From contig NZ_LWLN01000001.1 of NCBI RefSeq assembly GCF_001953745.1, positions 248,001 through 312,000 of the forward strand: a DNA stretch of 64,000 nucleotides, written 5' to 3'. Positions 6,929 through 15,769 of this stretch are shown here, piece by piece; position 1 is the first letter of the stretch, and every line of letters begins with the position of its first letter. The stretch is from Natrinema saccharevitans (GTDB lineage Archaea; Halobacteriota; Halobacteria; Halobacteriales; Natrialbaceae). Position numbers and translations under genes: made by a program. The notes under the pieces were generated by a model. It was given only the letters and a program-made list of their open reading frames with translations, was not told the DNA's origin and searched no databases.

Positions 6929-7828
6929 TCACTCCCGCCGGGGGACCTCGTGGCGACCGAAGCCGTACCGCAGGCGGTTGGCGAGCCGACGCGAGAACCG
7001 GCCGTCGTCGGCCCGCGAGCCGAACCGCTCGGAGAGGGCGGTGTAGATCAGCGGCAGCGGGACCTCCTGCTCGAGACCCTCCTGGACGGTCCAGGTGCCG
7101 GTCGAGCCGCCCTCGACGCGGTCCGCGACGGTGCCCAGATCGCCGCCCTCCTCGCGGAAGGCCTCCTCGCAGAGTTCCAGCAGCCACGAGCGGATCACCG
7201 CGCCGTTGTTCCAGACCGACGCGACCGACTCGAGGTCGAGGTCGTACCGGCCCTCGTGAAGCAGTTCGAACCCCTCGCCGTAGGCCTGCATCAGCGCGTA
7301 CTCGACGCCGTTGTGGATCATCTTGACGTAGTGGCCGGAGCCGGCGGGGCCCATCCGCCCGTGGCCGTCCGGGCCCGTCGCGACGGCGTCGAAGACCGGT
7401 GTCAGTTCGTCGTAGGCCCACTGGGGGCCGCCGACCATCAGCGAGAAGCCCAGTTCCGCGCCGGCGGGGCCGCCGGAGGTGCCGCAGTCGAGGTAGGCCG
7501 CGGGGCAGGACTCGGCCCGGCGGACCGAGTCCTCGAAGTAGGAGTTGCCGCCGTCGACGACGACGTCGTCGCCGTCGAGGTGGGGTGCGAGTTCCTCGAG
7601 GGTGACGTCGACCGCCTCGCCGGCGGGGACCATCAGCCAGATGCGCTTGTCCGCGCCCAGCCGGTCGACGAGGTCGTCGATCGAGTCGGCCGGGGTCGCG
7701 CCCGCGTCGGCGGCCGTCGCGACGGCCTCTTCGTCGAGGTCGAAGGCGACCACGTCGTGGCCCGCCGCGAGGGTTCGGTCGACGACGATCTGTCCCATTC
7801 GTCCGAGTCCGATTACGCCCAGTTGCAT
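6929..7828 (-). CDS. gndA: 6-phosphogluconate dehydrogenase (decarboxylating)
   Basis: A 299-residue enzyme converting 6-phosphogluconate to ribulose 5-phosphate, CO2 and NAD(P)H in the oxidative pentose phosphate route used by Halobacteria. It shows the N-terminal Rossmann motif GVIGLGRMG (residues 4-12) and the substrate motif CGTSGGPAGAELGFSLMVGG. GHYVKMIHNGVEYALMQAYGE follows with the catalytic Lys and the His-Asn pair. It is the short single-domain-repeat form (about 300 rather than 470 residues), as in other archaea and the Gram-positive YqeC type. The ATG is 66 nt from the end of the histidine kinase gene on the same strand. Confidence 0.93.
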   Translation of the reverse strand: MQLGVIGLGRMGQIVVDRTLAAGHDVVAFDLDEEAVATAADAGATPADSIDDLVDRLGADKRIWLMVPAGEAVDVTLEELAPHLDGDDVVVDGGNSYFEDSVRRAESCPAAYLDCGTSGGPAGAELGFSLMVGGPQWAYDELTPVFDAVATGPDGHGRMGPAGSGHYVKMIHNGVEYALMQAYGEGFELLHEGRYDLDLESVASVWNNGAVIRSWLLELCEEAFREEGGDLGTVADRVEGGSTGTWTVQEGLEQEVPLPLIYTALSERFGSRADDGRFSRRLANRLRYGFGRHEVPRRE

Positions 7829-7894
7829 GGATAGGGGTCGGCCGGCCGGTGTGGTAGGGGTTGCGGTTCCGGGTTCGCGGGCGCGTTGCCGGGG

Positions 7895-10159
7895 TCAGTC
7901 CCCGCGACGCGAGGCCGACGGCGCGGGCTCGAGCGAGATTTCGACCCGGCTGCCGCCCAGGTCCGATTCGCGAAAGGAGACGCTGCCGCCGTAGTTGTCG
8001 ACCATCCACCGGACCAGCCAGAGGCCGAGCCCGCTGCTGTGGGTCAGCTGCGTGATGTCGCTTGCGCCGGTGACGACGTCGATTTCGGCGGGCGGGATGC
8101 CGGGCCCGTCGTCGGCGACCGCCAGCCGGACCCGACAGTCCTCGCGTGCCACGGCGACCTCGACGGTCGGTGCCGGCCCCGCGTGTCGGATCGCGTTCTC
8201 GACGAGGTTCTCGACGACCAGGCCCAGTCCGGGATCGGCCCAGGCCAAGCAGTCGTCGGCCGTCGAGGCGGAGACGGTCGCATCGTCGGGGTCGAGCCCC
8301 TCGACGGTCTCCGTGACGGTCGCGGCGACGTCGACCGGCTCGAGGTCGCCGTCGCAATCGAGCGCGTACTGGATGGCGCGGGTCTTCTCGCTGGTGCCCG
8401 CGAGGTCGGTCGCGGTCTCTCTGAGCGTGTCGGCCGCGGCGGCCAGGTCCGGATCGTCGAGCCGTTCCCGGAGGAGTTCGGCGTAGCCGATGACGACGGT
8501 GAGGTCGTTCCGGAGGTTGTGCCGGAGGACGCGGTTGAGAACCTGCAGGTACTGTTCGCGCTCCTTGCGCTGGGTGATGTCCCTGACGACGCTGACGCTG
8601 CCGTGGAACTCGCCGTCGTCGTCGCGGGGCAACAGCGAACACTCGATCTCGACCGGGAACCGCTCCCCGTCGGCGGTCGTGTAGGTGGCTTCGAAGCCCC
8701 CGCTGTCGCACTCGTCGTCCGAGAGCAGGTCTCCGACGTGTTCGACCGCGCGGTCGTAGGACTCGTCGTCGAAGATGCGGGCCACGGGCTCGCCGACGAG
8801 TTCGTCCCGCTCGTAGCCCAACCGCTCGGCGAGCGGGTCGGTCACGAGCGTCAGGCGAGCGTCGCCGTCGATGGCGTACACCATCCCTTCGAGGGTCTCG
8901 AGGATCCGTTCGTGGCGCAGCAGTTCCTCGCCGCGCTCGGCCCGCTCGAGGGCGGCGGCCGCGCTGGCGGTCAGCAACCGTGCGAGTTGGACGTGCTGGT
9001 CGTCGAACGCGTCGACGACCGGCGACCCGACGTTGAGCAACCCGTGGTCCCCGATCGGGACGCACATGCCGGCCTGCAACTGTTCGTACTCGTGTGGCGA
9101 GTTGGTTCGGAGGTTCTCGATGAGGACCGGTTCGCCCCGGCGAAACGCCTCCACCATGGGCCCCTCGTCGAGGGCGACTCGCGTGCGGTCTCGGATTTGA
9201 TCGCCGCTGGCTTCCGAGACGGCCGTCAGGACGAGGTCGTCGGAGTCGGCGTCGTGAAGCCGGACCGTGGCGAGATCGAACCCGAGGACGCGTTCGGCGG
9301 CCTCGACGACGACGTCCGAGACGTCGGCGCGTGACTCGCAGGCGAACAGCGAGCGTGTCGTCTCGAGCAGTCCGGTGACGACGTCCGCACGGCGGCGGCG
9401 TTCGGTCACGTCGCGGACGACGCAGACGAACGCGACGTCGTCCGGATCGGCCGCCGAGAGCGGCGTGACGTTGGCCTCGACGCGGACGGTCCCGCCGCCG
9501 ACACGCCGGAGTTCGGTCTCGAACGTTTCGTGCCCCGTCTCGCCGCCGGTCGGCGACGCGACTGCGGCCGTCCAGTCGCAGCAGGCGTCCTCGCCGATGA
9601 TCGGCGCTACCGAACGTCCGACGAGTCGCTCCCGGGAAGCGCCCACGAGATCGGCGAAGGCGTCGTTGACGTGGACGAACCGCCGGTCCGAATCGACGAC
9701 GATGACGCCGTCGTCGATCGTCTCGCAGCGCTCCGCGGACCCGACCGGCGGCGCCTGCTCTTCGGCCGTTCCTGTTCGAGGAGGAGAGTCAGTTCGCACG
9801 TCGGCCGCGGTCGGCGGTTCGGTCGCGACGGCTCCGACGCGATCGGCGAGAGAGGGGCCACCCGTCCGGACGACGTACTCCGTCGCGCCGGCTCGCGTCG
9901 CCGCGGCCGCGACGGTCCCGTCGGGCGTCGCCGTCGTATAGATGACCGGCACTGCCGGTGCGACGTCCCGGACTGCGGCGACGGTCGCGACCCGGTCGCT
10001 TTCCGTCCCATCGACGACCACGCAATTGACCGGGGTCGTCTCGAGGCAGTCGACTACCGCCGCTCGGTCTCCCGGCCTGACCACGTCGAAGGCACCAGCG
10101 AGATCACGCGGCGGCGTCGGATCACCGACGAAGACGACGCGCTGGCCGACTCGGGACAC
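7895..10159 (-). CDS. PAS/GAF sensor histidine kinase
   Basis: A 754-residue soluble sensor kinase. Domains in order: a degenerate receiver-like region (about 1-115), PAS (about 140-250, opening CETIDDGVIVVDSDRRFVHV), GAF (about 265-405), PAS (about 415-530) and a HisKA-like domain with phospho-acceptor His in LNRVLRHNLRNDLTVVIGYA. The C-terminal HATPase has N-box NLVENAIRHAG and G-box DDGPGIP plus GLGLWLV. No membrane segment is evident, so it reads a cytoplasmic signal. The N-terminal domain may not be phosphorylated because the usual phospho-Asp context is lacking. No response regulator is adjacent, common for haloarchaeal kinases. Confidence 0.92.
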   Translation of the reverse strand: MSRVGQRVVFVGDPTPPRDLAGAFDVVRPGDRAAVVDCLETTPVNCVVVDGTESDRVATVAAVRDVAPAVPVIYTTATPDGTVAAAATRAGATEYVVRTGGPSLADRVGAVATEPPTAADVRTDSPPRTGTAEEQAPPVGSAERCETIDDGVIVVDSDRRFVHVNDAFADLVGASRERLVGRSVAPIIGEDACCDWTAAVASPTGGETGHETFETELRRVGGGTVRVEANVTPLSAADPDDVAFVCVVRDVTERRRRADVVTGLLETTRSLFACESRADVSDVVVEAAERVLGFDLATVRLHDADSDDLVLTAVSEASGDQIRDRTRVALDEGPMVEAFRRGEPVLIENLRTNSPHEYEQLQAGMCVPIGDHGLLNVGSPVVDAFDDQHVQLARLLTASAAAALERAERGEELLRHERILETLEGMVYAIDGDARLTLVTDPLAERLGYERDELVGEPVARIFDDESYDRAVEHVGDLLSDDECDSGGFEATYTTADGERFPVEIECSLLPRDDDGEFHGSVSVVRDITQRKEREQYLQVLNRVLRHNLRNDLTVVIGYAELLRERLDDPDLAAAADTLRETATDLAGTSEKTRAIQYALDCDGDLEPVDVAATVTETVEGLDPDDATVSASTADDCLAWADPGLGLVVENLVENAIRHAGPAPTVEVAVAREDCRVRLAVADDGPGIPPAEIDVVTGASDITQLTHSSGLGLWLVRWMVDNYGGSVSFRESDLGGSRVEISLEPAPSASRRGD

Positions 10160-10183
10160 GGTCTGACCGACGGTTGGTGCCGT

Positions 10184-10197
10184 TAGTCATTAATGTT
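10184..10197 (-). promoter_or_regulatory. Putative TATA box of the histidine kinase gene
   Basis: On the minus strand CATTAATGAC lies about 30 nt before the ATG at 10159. That spacing fits a leaderless haloarchaeal promoter. Confidence 0.45.
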
Positions 10198-10227
10198 GTG
10201 GCAGGGTACCATGGGGCGAGGCGCGAC

Positions 10228-10662
10228 CTACGCGACCGGTTCCTCGAGGCGTGCCCAGCCGATCGCATCGAGGACGACGATGCGGTCGTTGTACCGGACG
10301 TAGACCCCGTTGTACTCGCCGCCGTCGGCGTCGTAGTAGGGCAGCGACTGGCGGATCCGGTCGACGACCGACCACGCGCCGTCGCGCTCGAGCGTGACGT
10401 GTTCCCACTCCTCGTGTGCGCCGTTGCGGACCGCGCGCTCGAGCGCCTGTCGTGCGCCGGGAATCCGGCCGAGCCGTTCCGCCGAGGCGTCGACGACCGT
10501 GGCGTCGGCGGGGACTTCGTCCGGGCCGATGACCCGCGCGCCGAGGTCGGCTTTCGATCGCGAGGCGCCGGTCGCCGACCGCTCCGAACTGAGTACGTAG
10601 CCGGCGACGGCGGCCGTCCCGACCGCGAGCAGTGATAGTGCCACGTCCTTGCCCCTGATCAT
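10228..10662 (-). CDS. Membrane-anchored hypothetical protein
   Basis: A 144-residue protein with one N-terminal hydrophobic segment (DVALSLLAVGTAAVAGYVLS) followed by a soluble acidic domain. The domain contains AERLGRIPGARQALERAV and a closing beta-rich part (GVYVRYNDRIVVLDAIGW). The topology suggests an anchor with the domain outside the membrane, or an uncleaved signal. No family is recognised. The gene has its own leaderless-type promoter and is separated from the kinase gene by 68 nt. Confidence 0.7.
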   Translation of the reverse strand: MIRGKDVALSLLAVGTAAVAGYVLSSERSATGASRSKADLGARVIGPDEVPADATVVDASAERLGRIPGARQALERAVRNGAHEEWEHVTLERDGAWSVVDRIRQSLPYYDADGGEYNGVYVRYNDRIVVLDAIGWARLEEPVA

Positions 10663-10683
10663 TAGCGAGTACCTTACAGTAAC

Positions 10684-10702
10684 CGATTAAGTATCTTTCG
10701 CA
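10684..10702 (-). promoter_or_regulatory. BRE/TATA promoter for the 10662 gene
   Basis: Read on the minus strand, GCGAAAGATACTTAATCGG combines a purine-rich BRE (GCGAAAG) and TATA-like TACTTAA. It is centred about 29 nt before the ATG at 10662, a textbook haloarchaeal spacing for a leaderless transcript. Confidence 0.65.
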
Positions 10703-10752
10703 AGAACGTTCGTTGCTAAGGTGTTCCGACGGAAACCGATCCCCCATCGCCG

Positions 10753-11217
10753 TTACAGGAGACTGGCGACGTTACCCGACAGCAGCCCGGCGACTACCAG
10801 CAGACCGACGGCCGCGAGCGCTGCCGCCCGGAAAAAGGGCAGGGCGTCGCGAGCCGGCTCGCGGATCTTCTTGCCGGTGAGGCCGGCCTCGAGTCGCTTC
10901 GAACCGATCTCGACGAGGGCGGTCAGCACCAGCCAGAGCGCGACCATCGCGAGGACGAGGTGGCCGTTCGTCGAGCCGAAGAGCCTCTCACTCGTGTAGG
11001 TCCGTCCCGCCAGATGTCCGCCCGAGAGAAAGAGAACGAGCGAACTCACGCGCGAGACGGTCGTCAGCTTCCCCGAGATCACCTCGAGCGGGTGGGTCGT
11101 GTTGAACGCGCCGTCGCGTGCCAGCGGCAGGACGACGGCGGCGACGAAACAGACGCTGCCGGCCCAGAGGGCCGCGAAGACGAGATGAAGTGTTCTGGCG
11201 GCGAGAACGTCGATCAT
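10753..11217 (-). CDS. CopD-like four-helix membrane protein
   Basis: A 154-residue integral membrane protein with four hydrophobic segments, at about residues 8-30, 60-80, 84-103 and 130-150. The conserved opening AARTLHLVFAALWAGSV resembles CopD-type copper-resistance and related cytochrome-b-like membrane domains, where His and Trp of HLxxxxxWxG are typical. HPLEVISGKLTTVSRVSSLV also fits the family. Role is unproven; copper handling is only suggested by family. The divergent or upstream context gives no metal genes. Confidence 0.65.
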   Translation of the reverse strand: MIDVLAARTLHLVFAALWAGSVCFVAAVVLPLARDGAFNTTHPLEVISGKLTTVSRVSSLVLFLSGGHLAGRTYTSERLFGSTNGHLVLAMVALWLVLTALVEIGSKRLEAGLTGKKIREPARDALPFFRAAALAAVGLLVVAGLLSGNVASLL

Positions 11218-11301
11218 ACGGGATCGGTCGGACAGCGGGCGTATCAGCGTTCCGACTTCGGATCGCCCGACTGTCGCGGCGGTTGTCGCGTTCGCCCGCG
11301 G

Positions 11302-11856
11302 TCACTCGAGCCAGTCGGGCGTCCACGCGACCAGGCGTCGCCGACAGAGCGCGTAGAGCAGCGACACTGCGAGGCCGCCGGCGGCGGCGGTGACGAGCCA
11401 CCCCTCGAAGACGAGCAGGGTCGGGACGGCGAGCGCGACGCCGAGAACGGCGTCTTCCGGCGCGCCGTCGTAGCGGATCCAGCGCCGCGGGCGGAGCCAG
11501 CGGCCGCGCACGTGATCGTAGACCGCGCGATCGGTACGCTCGTTCCACGGGTCCATCTCGGGCCCGCCGCCGATCGAGTCACTGAGGGCGTGAAGCCAGG
11601 CCGTAACCGCGAACGCGGCGACCGCAAGCGTCGCGCTCGCCGGGGCGACGGCCGCGACGGCGACGGTGGGGACGGCGACCGCGATCCCGGCGACCGGGAA
11701 GTGAAACGTCCGCCGGTGGGCGAACACGAGGTCGAGGTCTGGGGCCAGCCCGCCGAGGATCGCCCCGAGCGCGAGCGCCGTCCCGAACTCGGGAACGTGG
11801 TACGCGACGGGGGCGACGACTGCGAGCCCGGTGAACACGTGCGTGGTCGCCATCAT
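11302..11856 (-). CDS. YdjM-like membrane-bound metal-dependent hydrolase
   Basis: A 184-residue membrane protein beginning MMATTHVFTGLAVV. The THxxxG opening, the GAILGGLAPDLDLVFAHRRTFHFPV segment and LHALSDSIGG provide the His/Asp residues typical of the LexA-regulated YdjM family (predicted metal-dependent hydrolases). Four or more hydrophobic stretches are present. The C-terminal half contains a charged loop (PWNERTDRAVYDHVRGRWL). Substrate unknown. It ends 84 nt before the CopD-like gene on the same strand. Confidence 0.75.
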   Translation of the reverse strand: MMATTHVFTGLAVVAPVAYHVPEFGTALALGAILGGLAPDLDLVFAHRRTFHFPVAGIAVAVPTVAVAAVAPASATLAVAAFAVTAWLHALSDSIGGGPEMDPWNERTDRAVYDHVRGRWLRPRRWIRYDGAPEDAVLGVALAVPTLLVFEGWLVTAAAGGLAVSLLYALCRRRLVAWTPDWLE

Positions 11857-11893
11857 CGGTACGGTCGGCTACGGGCGCGAGAAGCAAAAACAG

Positions 11894-12376
11894 TTAGTCG
11901 AGGTTCTCGCCCTGGTAGCTGCCCTCGTAGACGTCCTCGTGGTCGGCCCCGGCGAGCACCAGTTGGGCGATCCGCGCCCCGCGCTCGAGTTCGATGTCGT
12001 GGTGGACCTGCAGCAGGCCCTCGCCGCGGCCCTCGTAGCCGGCGTCCCAGACGGCCGTGTTGAGCATACAGGAGTTGCGCATGAGCGACGACCGGGGGTA
12101 GACGAAGCCGACGTGGCCCTCCGGGATGGCGATCCGCTCGCCGTATCGAACGACGTAGGCCCCCTTCGGCAGGTAGTAGGTATCGGGATCGGCCTCCTCG
12201 AGTTCCTCGAGCGGACGGGCGATCCGGTCGCCGATCTCCTTTCCGTCCCGGGTGATGCGGCCCGGTTCCAACTGCTCGAAGACGACGTCGGCGGTCAGGT
12301 CCACCCCGTTGGGCTGGACCTGCTCGTCGGTCGTCGGCGAAACGTGGTCGGCGACGAACGCACCGGAACGGAACAT
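11894..12376 (-). CDS. dut: dUTPase / dCTP deaminase-family nucleotidohydrolase
   Basis: A 160-residue enzyme of the dCTP deaminase-dUTPase superfamily, hydrolysing dUTP to dUMP and PPi to keep uracil out of DNA. Conserved motifs are QPNGVDLT (residues 21-28), YPRSSLMRNSC (93-103) and WDAGYEGRGEGLLQV (110-124). Sequence style follows the archaeal dUTPase subfamily; deaminase activity cannot be excluded. ATG 12376 is chosen over a longer frame from 12484 because homologues typically start MFRSGAF and the extension is Arg-rich. Confidence 0.85.
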   Translation of the reverse strand: MFRSGAFVADHVSPTTDEQVQPNGVDLTADVVFEQLEPGRITRDGKEIGDRIARPLEELEEADPDTYYLPKGAYVVRYGERIAIPEGHVGFVYPRSSLMRNSCMLNTAVWDAGYEGRGEGLLQVHHDIELERGARIAQLVLAGADHEDVYEGSYQGENLD

Positions 12377-12602
12377 CGTGTTGGTTCGACGCCGCGGCGA
12401 CGAGAAAAGCGTATCCGTTCGCGGTGACTCGACGGTGCGGTAGCATCCGTCACGCCGCGTCGTCCCCCTCGCCGCTCGTCCCACGGTTCCTGCCCGTCGG
12501 TTCGTGCCGTCCGCGCCGTCGTCGCTTCGCTACCGAGGAGCCACATGCGGCCGCTGAAAACGCGTTCGACGAACGATCTGTGGGCCGGCAATATTCACGG
12601 AT

Positions 12603-12624
12603 CCCCTTCCCATTCGGGAGGGGG
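12603..12624. repeat. GC-rich dyad upstream of aconitase promoter
   Basis: CCCCTTCCC and GGGAGGGGG form a 9-bp stem (one mismatch) around ATTC. It is about 35 bp upstream of the TATA box, a position where archaeal activators often bind. Confidence 0.4.
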
Positions 12625-12657
12625 AATTGGGCCCCACATCGGTAGAAACACGCTGGA

Positions 12658-12664
12658 TTTATCA
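12658..12664 (+). promoter_or_regulatory. TATA box of aconitase gene
   Basis: TTTATCA is centred 30 nt before the ATG at 12691, giving an expected transcription start at or next to the start codon (leaderless mRNA). The same heptamer precedes eif2g. Confidence 0.65.
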
Positions 12665-12690
12665 GGACGGACGGCCGACTTTTGGGTGCT

Positions 12691-14664
12691 ATGGGACAGA
12701 CTCTCACCGAAAAGATTCTCGACGACCACCTCGTCGAGGGCGAACTCGAGACCGGCGAGGAGATCGGGATCGAGATCGACCAGGTACTTACCCAGGACAC
12801 GACCGGAACGATGGTCTGGCTCCAGTTCGAAGCGATGGGACTGGACGAGGTCCAGACCGAAATCGCCGCGCAGTACTGCGACCACCAGACGTATCAGTTC
12901 GACTTTAAGAATACCGACGACCACCGTTTCCTGCGTTCTGCAGCCGGCAAATACGGCGCTTATTTCTCTCGACCCGGCAACGGCATCTGCCACAACGTCC
13001 ACCGCGAGAACTTCGCGGCCCCCGGCAAGACCCTGCTGGGTTCGGACAGCCACACGCCCACGCCCGGCGGCCTCGGTGAACTCGCCATCGGCGCCGGCGG
13101 GATCGACGTCACCGTCGCCATGGGCGGCGCACCCTACTACATCGAGATGCCCGAAGTCGTCAACGTCCGCCTCGAGGGCGAGCTCCCCGAGTGGGCCACC
13201 GCGAAAGACGTCATCCTCGAGCTGCTCCGTCGCCTGACCGTCAAAGGCGGCGTCGGCAAGATCCTCGAGTACACCGGCCCCGGCGTCGAGTCGCTGACCG
13301 CGCCCGAGCGGATGACCATCACCAACATGGGCACGGAACTGGGCGCGACCTCGTCGATCTTCCCGACCGACGAGCAGACCAAAGACTACCTCGAGCGTCT
13401 CGACCGCGGCGAGGAGTACGAGAAGCTCCAGCCCGACGACGACGCCGAGTACGACGACGAGATCGTCGTCGACCTCTCCGACCTCGAGCCGCTGATCGCA
13501 CAGCCCTCGATGCCGGACAAGGTCGTGCCGGTCCGCGAGGTCGCCGGCCAGTCCGTCGAACAGGTCATCGTCGGCTCCTGTACCAACGGCGGCTACGAGG
13601 ACGTCCTCCCGGCCGCGAAGATGCTCGAGGACCGCGAGGTCAACGCCACGACCGAGATGATCGTCGCACCCGGCTCCAAGCAGGCCTCCGAGATGCTCGC
13701 CCGCGAGGGCTGGGTCGCGGAGATGATGGCCGCCGGCGTCAACTTCTCCGAGGCGACGTGCGGTGCCTGTATCGGCATCGGTCACGTCCCCTCCTCGGAT
13801 TCGGTCTCGCTGCGGACGTTCAACCGCAACTTCGAGGGCCGCTCGGGCATCGAAGACGACAACGTCTTCCTCTGCTCGCCGGAGGTCGCCGCCGCCGCGG
13901 CGATCAAGGGCGAAATCATCGACCCGCGCGACCTCGCCGACGAGGAAGCGGGTCTCGAGGCTCCCGGCATCGAGCTGCCCGACGAGTACGACGGCTCGAA
14001 GACGGACCTCATCACGCCCGAGGAGGCCCCCGACGACGAACTCGTCAAGGGCCCGAACATCGGCGACGTCCCGCTGAAGGACCAGCTCGACGCCGACATC
14101 GCCGGCGAGGCCCTCCTCAAGATGGAGGACAACATCACGACCGACCACATCATTCCTGCGACCCAGGACATCCTGATGTACCGGTCGAACATCGACAAGC
14201 TCTCCGAGTTCACCCTCTCGCGCGTCGACGACACGTTCGCCGAGCGCGCCCGTGAGGCCGACGGCGGCGTCCTCGTCGCCGGCGAGAACTACGGCCAGGG
14301 CTCCTCGCGTGAACACGCCGCGATGTGTCCGATGTACCTCGGCATCGAGGCCGTCCTCGCACAGAGCTTCGCCCGGATCCACCGCGCGAACCTCTTCAAC
14401 TTCGGGATCGTCCCGCTGACGATCGACGAGGACACCTACGCCGACATCGACCAGGGCGACGAGGTCGAGATCGTCGACGACGTCTACGACGCCGTCACCT
14501 CCGGTCAGGAGGAGTTCACCGTCCGCGTCAACGGCGATGAGTACACGGCGACGCTCGATGCCTCCGAGCGCGAACGCGCGATCCTCGCGGCCGGCGGCAA
14601 GCTCTCCTGGACGAAAGAACAGGCCGAGAGCGGCGAGGGCGGCGCGACGCCCGCCGACGACTGA
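12691..14664 (+). CDS. acn: Aconitate hydratase
   Basis: A 657-residue [4Fe-4S] enzyme of the citric acid cycle (citrate-isocitrate isomerisation). Visible landmarks: LLGSDSHTPTPGGLGELAIG, the cluster Cys in VGSCTNGGYEDVL and the paired cluster Cys in EATCGACIGIGH. Also visible are NRNFEGRSG and the C-terminal swivelling domain with NYGQGSSREHAA holding the substrate-binding Ser/Arg. Its length and order match the mitochondrial-type (AcnA/IRP-like short) aconitases of Halobacteria. ATG 12691 fits the TATA box 30 nt upstream; a TTG start three codons earlier is less likely. Confidence 0.95.
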   Translation: MGQTLTEKILDDHLVEGELETGEEIGIEIDQVLTQDTTGTMVWLQFEAMGLDEVQTEIAAQYCDHQTYQFDFKNTDDHRFLRSAAGKYGAYFSRPGNGICHNVHRENFAAPGKTLLGSDSHTPTPGGLGELAIGAGGIDVTVAMGGAPYYIEMPEVVNVRLEGELPEWATAKDVILELLRRLTVKGGVGKILEYTGPGVESLTAPERMTITNMGTELGATSSIFPTDEQTKDYLERLDRGEEYEKLQPDDDAEYDDEIVVDLSDLEPLIAQPSMPDKVVPVREVAGQSVEQVIVGSCTNGGYEDVLPAAKMLEDREVNATTEMIVAPGSKQASEMLAREGWVAEMMAAGVNFSEATCGACIGIGHVPSSDSVSLRTFNRNFEGRSGIEDDNVFLCSPEVAAAAAIKGEIIDPRDLADEEAGLEAPGIELPDEYDGSKTDLITPEEAPDDELVKGPNIGDVPLKDQLDADIAGEALLKMEDNITTDHIIPATQDILMYRSNIDKLSEFTLSRVDDTFAERAREADGGVLVAGENYGQGSSREHAAMCPMYLGIEAVLAQSFARIHRANLFNFGIVPLTIDEDTYADIDQGDEVEIVDDVYDAVTSGQEEFTVRVNGDEYTATLDASERERAILAAGGKLSWTKEQAESGEGGATPADD

Positions 14665-14841
14665 TCGGCTACCCGCCGAGACGGTCGCCGACCCCAATTC
14701 TGTCTTTTTCACCGGGCTCGAGTGGCGACGCTCCCGTCGATCGGTTCCGCTCTTCGATCACAGTCGCGGGCTGGCGACCGATGCCGGCAACGGTACCGGA
14801 CAACGCCACCGTCATACCGTTCGGCCGGATAGCACGACCGA

Positions 14842-15765
14842 ATGCCCGCCGACGGACACGAAAACGCTGGCTACCGACGCCTGTTCGAGCCCGACGGTCT
14901 GACCTTCGGGACCGGCTTCCCCCTGACGGGGGCGAACCGATCGACGCCCGACATCGAGGCCGAACTCCGCCTCGCCGAACACGCCGAGGCGGTCGGCTTC
15001 GACGGCCTCTGGGCCCGCGACGTGCCGACCTACTGGCCGAAGTTCGGCGATTCGGGCCAGACGTTCGACACCTGGCCGTGGCTCTCCCACGTCGCGGCCC
15101 GGACCGACGAGATCGCGCTCGGCACCTCGAGCGTCGTCCTCACGCTCCGGCATCCCCTTCACGTCGCGAAGTCGGCCGCGACGGTCGACCGGCTCTCCGA
15201 CGGCCGGCTCGTCCTCGGAGTCGCCTCCGGCGACCGCGACCCGGAGTACCCCGCCTTCGACGTCGACCGCGAGGAGCGGGGCGCGCTGTTTCGCGAGTCC
15301 GTCGACGCCCTCCGAACGGTCTGGCGCGAGGAGTTCCCCGAACTCGAGGGTCGATGGGGCCGACTCGAGGGCGACCTCGACGTCGTGCCGAAGCCGACGA
15401 CCGAGACGATCCCCCTGTTACCGACCGGCAACGCCCGCCAGTCCCGCGAGTGGATCGCCGACCACGGCGACGGCTGGCTGTTCTATCACCTCCCCGAGTC
15501 GACCCTCGAGAGCTATCTGGCCGAGTGGCGCGCGGCCGCCGGCGACAAGCCCTTCGCGATCGCCGTCCGGGTCGAGTTGGCCGACGACCGGACGGCCGAT
15601 CCCGAACCGCTTCACCTGGGCTTTCGGGCCGGTGTCGAGTGGTTCCGAGACTACTTCCGTCGACTCGAGGCCTACGGCCTCGATCACGCGATTATCGGGA
15701 TTCAAAACGACGACCGCGAGGCCGCGCTGGCGACGTTCGCCGACGAGATCGTCGACGAACTGTAG
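14842..15765 (+). CDS. LLM-class (luciferase-like) oxidoreductase
   Basis: A 307-residue flavin-dependent oxidoreductase of the bacterial-luciferase/F420 TIM-barrel superfamily, probably of the TIGR03571 subgroup. It opens with TFGTGFPLTGANRSTPDIEA, then AEAVGFDGLWARDVPTYWP, VVLTLRHPLHVAKSAATVDRL and GRLVLGVASGDRDPEYPAF, and closes with a flavin-phosphate site near LLPTGNARQS. Substrate and cofactor (FMN or F420) cannot be told from sequence. It is a single gene, 177 nt after aconitase. Confidence 0.85.
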   Translation: MPADGHENAGYRRLFEPDGLTFGTGFPLTGANRSTPDIEAELRLAEHAEAVGFDGLWARDVPTYWPKFGDSGQTFDTWPWLSHVAARTDEIALGTSSVVLTLRHPLHVAKSAATVDRLSDGRLVLGVASGDRDPEYPAFDVDREERGALFRESVDALRTVWREEFPELEGRWGRLEGDLDVVPKPTTETIPLLPTGNARQSREWIADHGDGWLFYHLPESTLESYLAEWRAAAGDKPFAIAVRVELADDRTADPEPLHLGFRAGVEWFRDYFRRLEAYGLDHAIIGIQNDDREAALATFADEIVDEL

Positions 15766-15769
15766 CGGC

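Larger units (their letters stand above)
12377..12690. other. Divergent promoter region dut / aconitase
   Basis: No gene is supported. A hairpin-forming run lies at 12603-12624, and the aconitase TATA element follows at 12658-12664. Confidence 0.5.

Noticed and set aside
6843-9065. A 740-codon open frame on the minus strand across gnd and the histidine kinase
   Set aside because: It is an Arg/Pro-rich shadow of two well-supported genes in other frames, typical of high-GC DNA, with no domain and no acidic bias.
12595-14712. A 705-codon frame antisense to aconitase
   Set aside because: It is a reverse-strand mirror of a strongly conserved gene, rich in Val/Asp/Gly through codon symmetry, without start signals.
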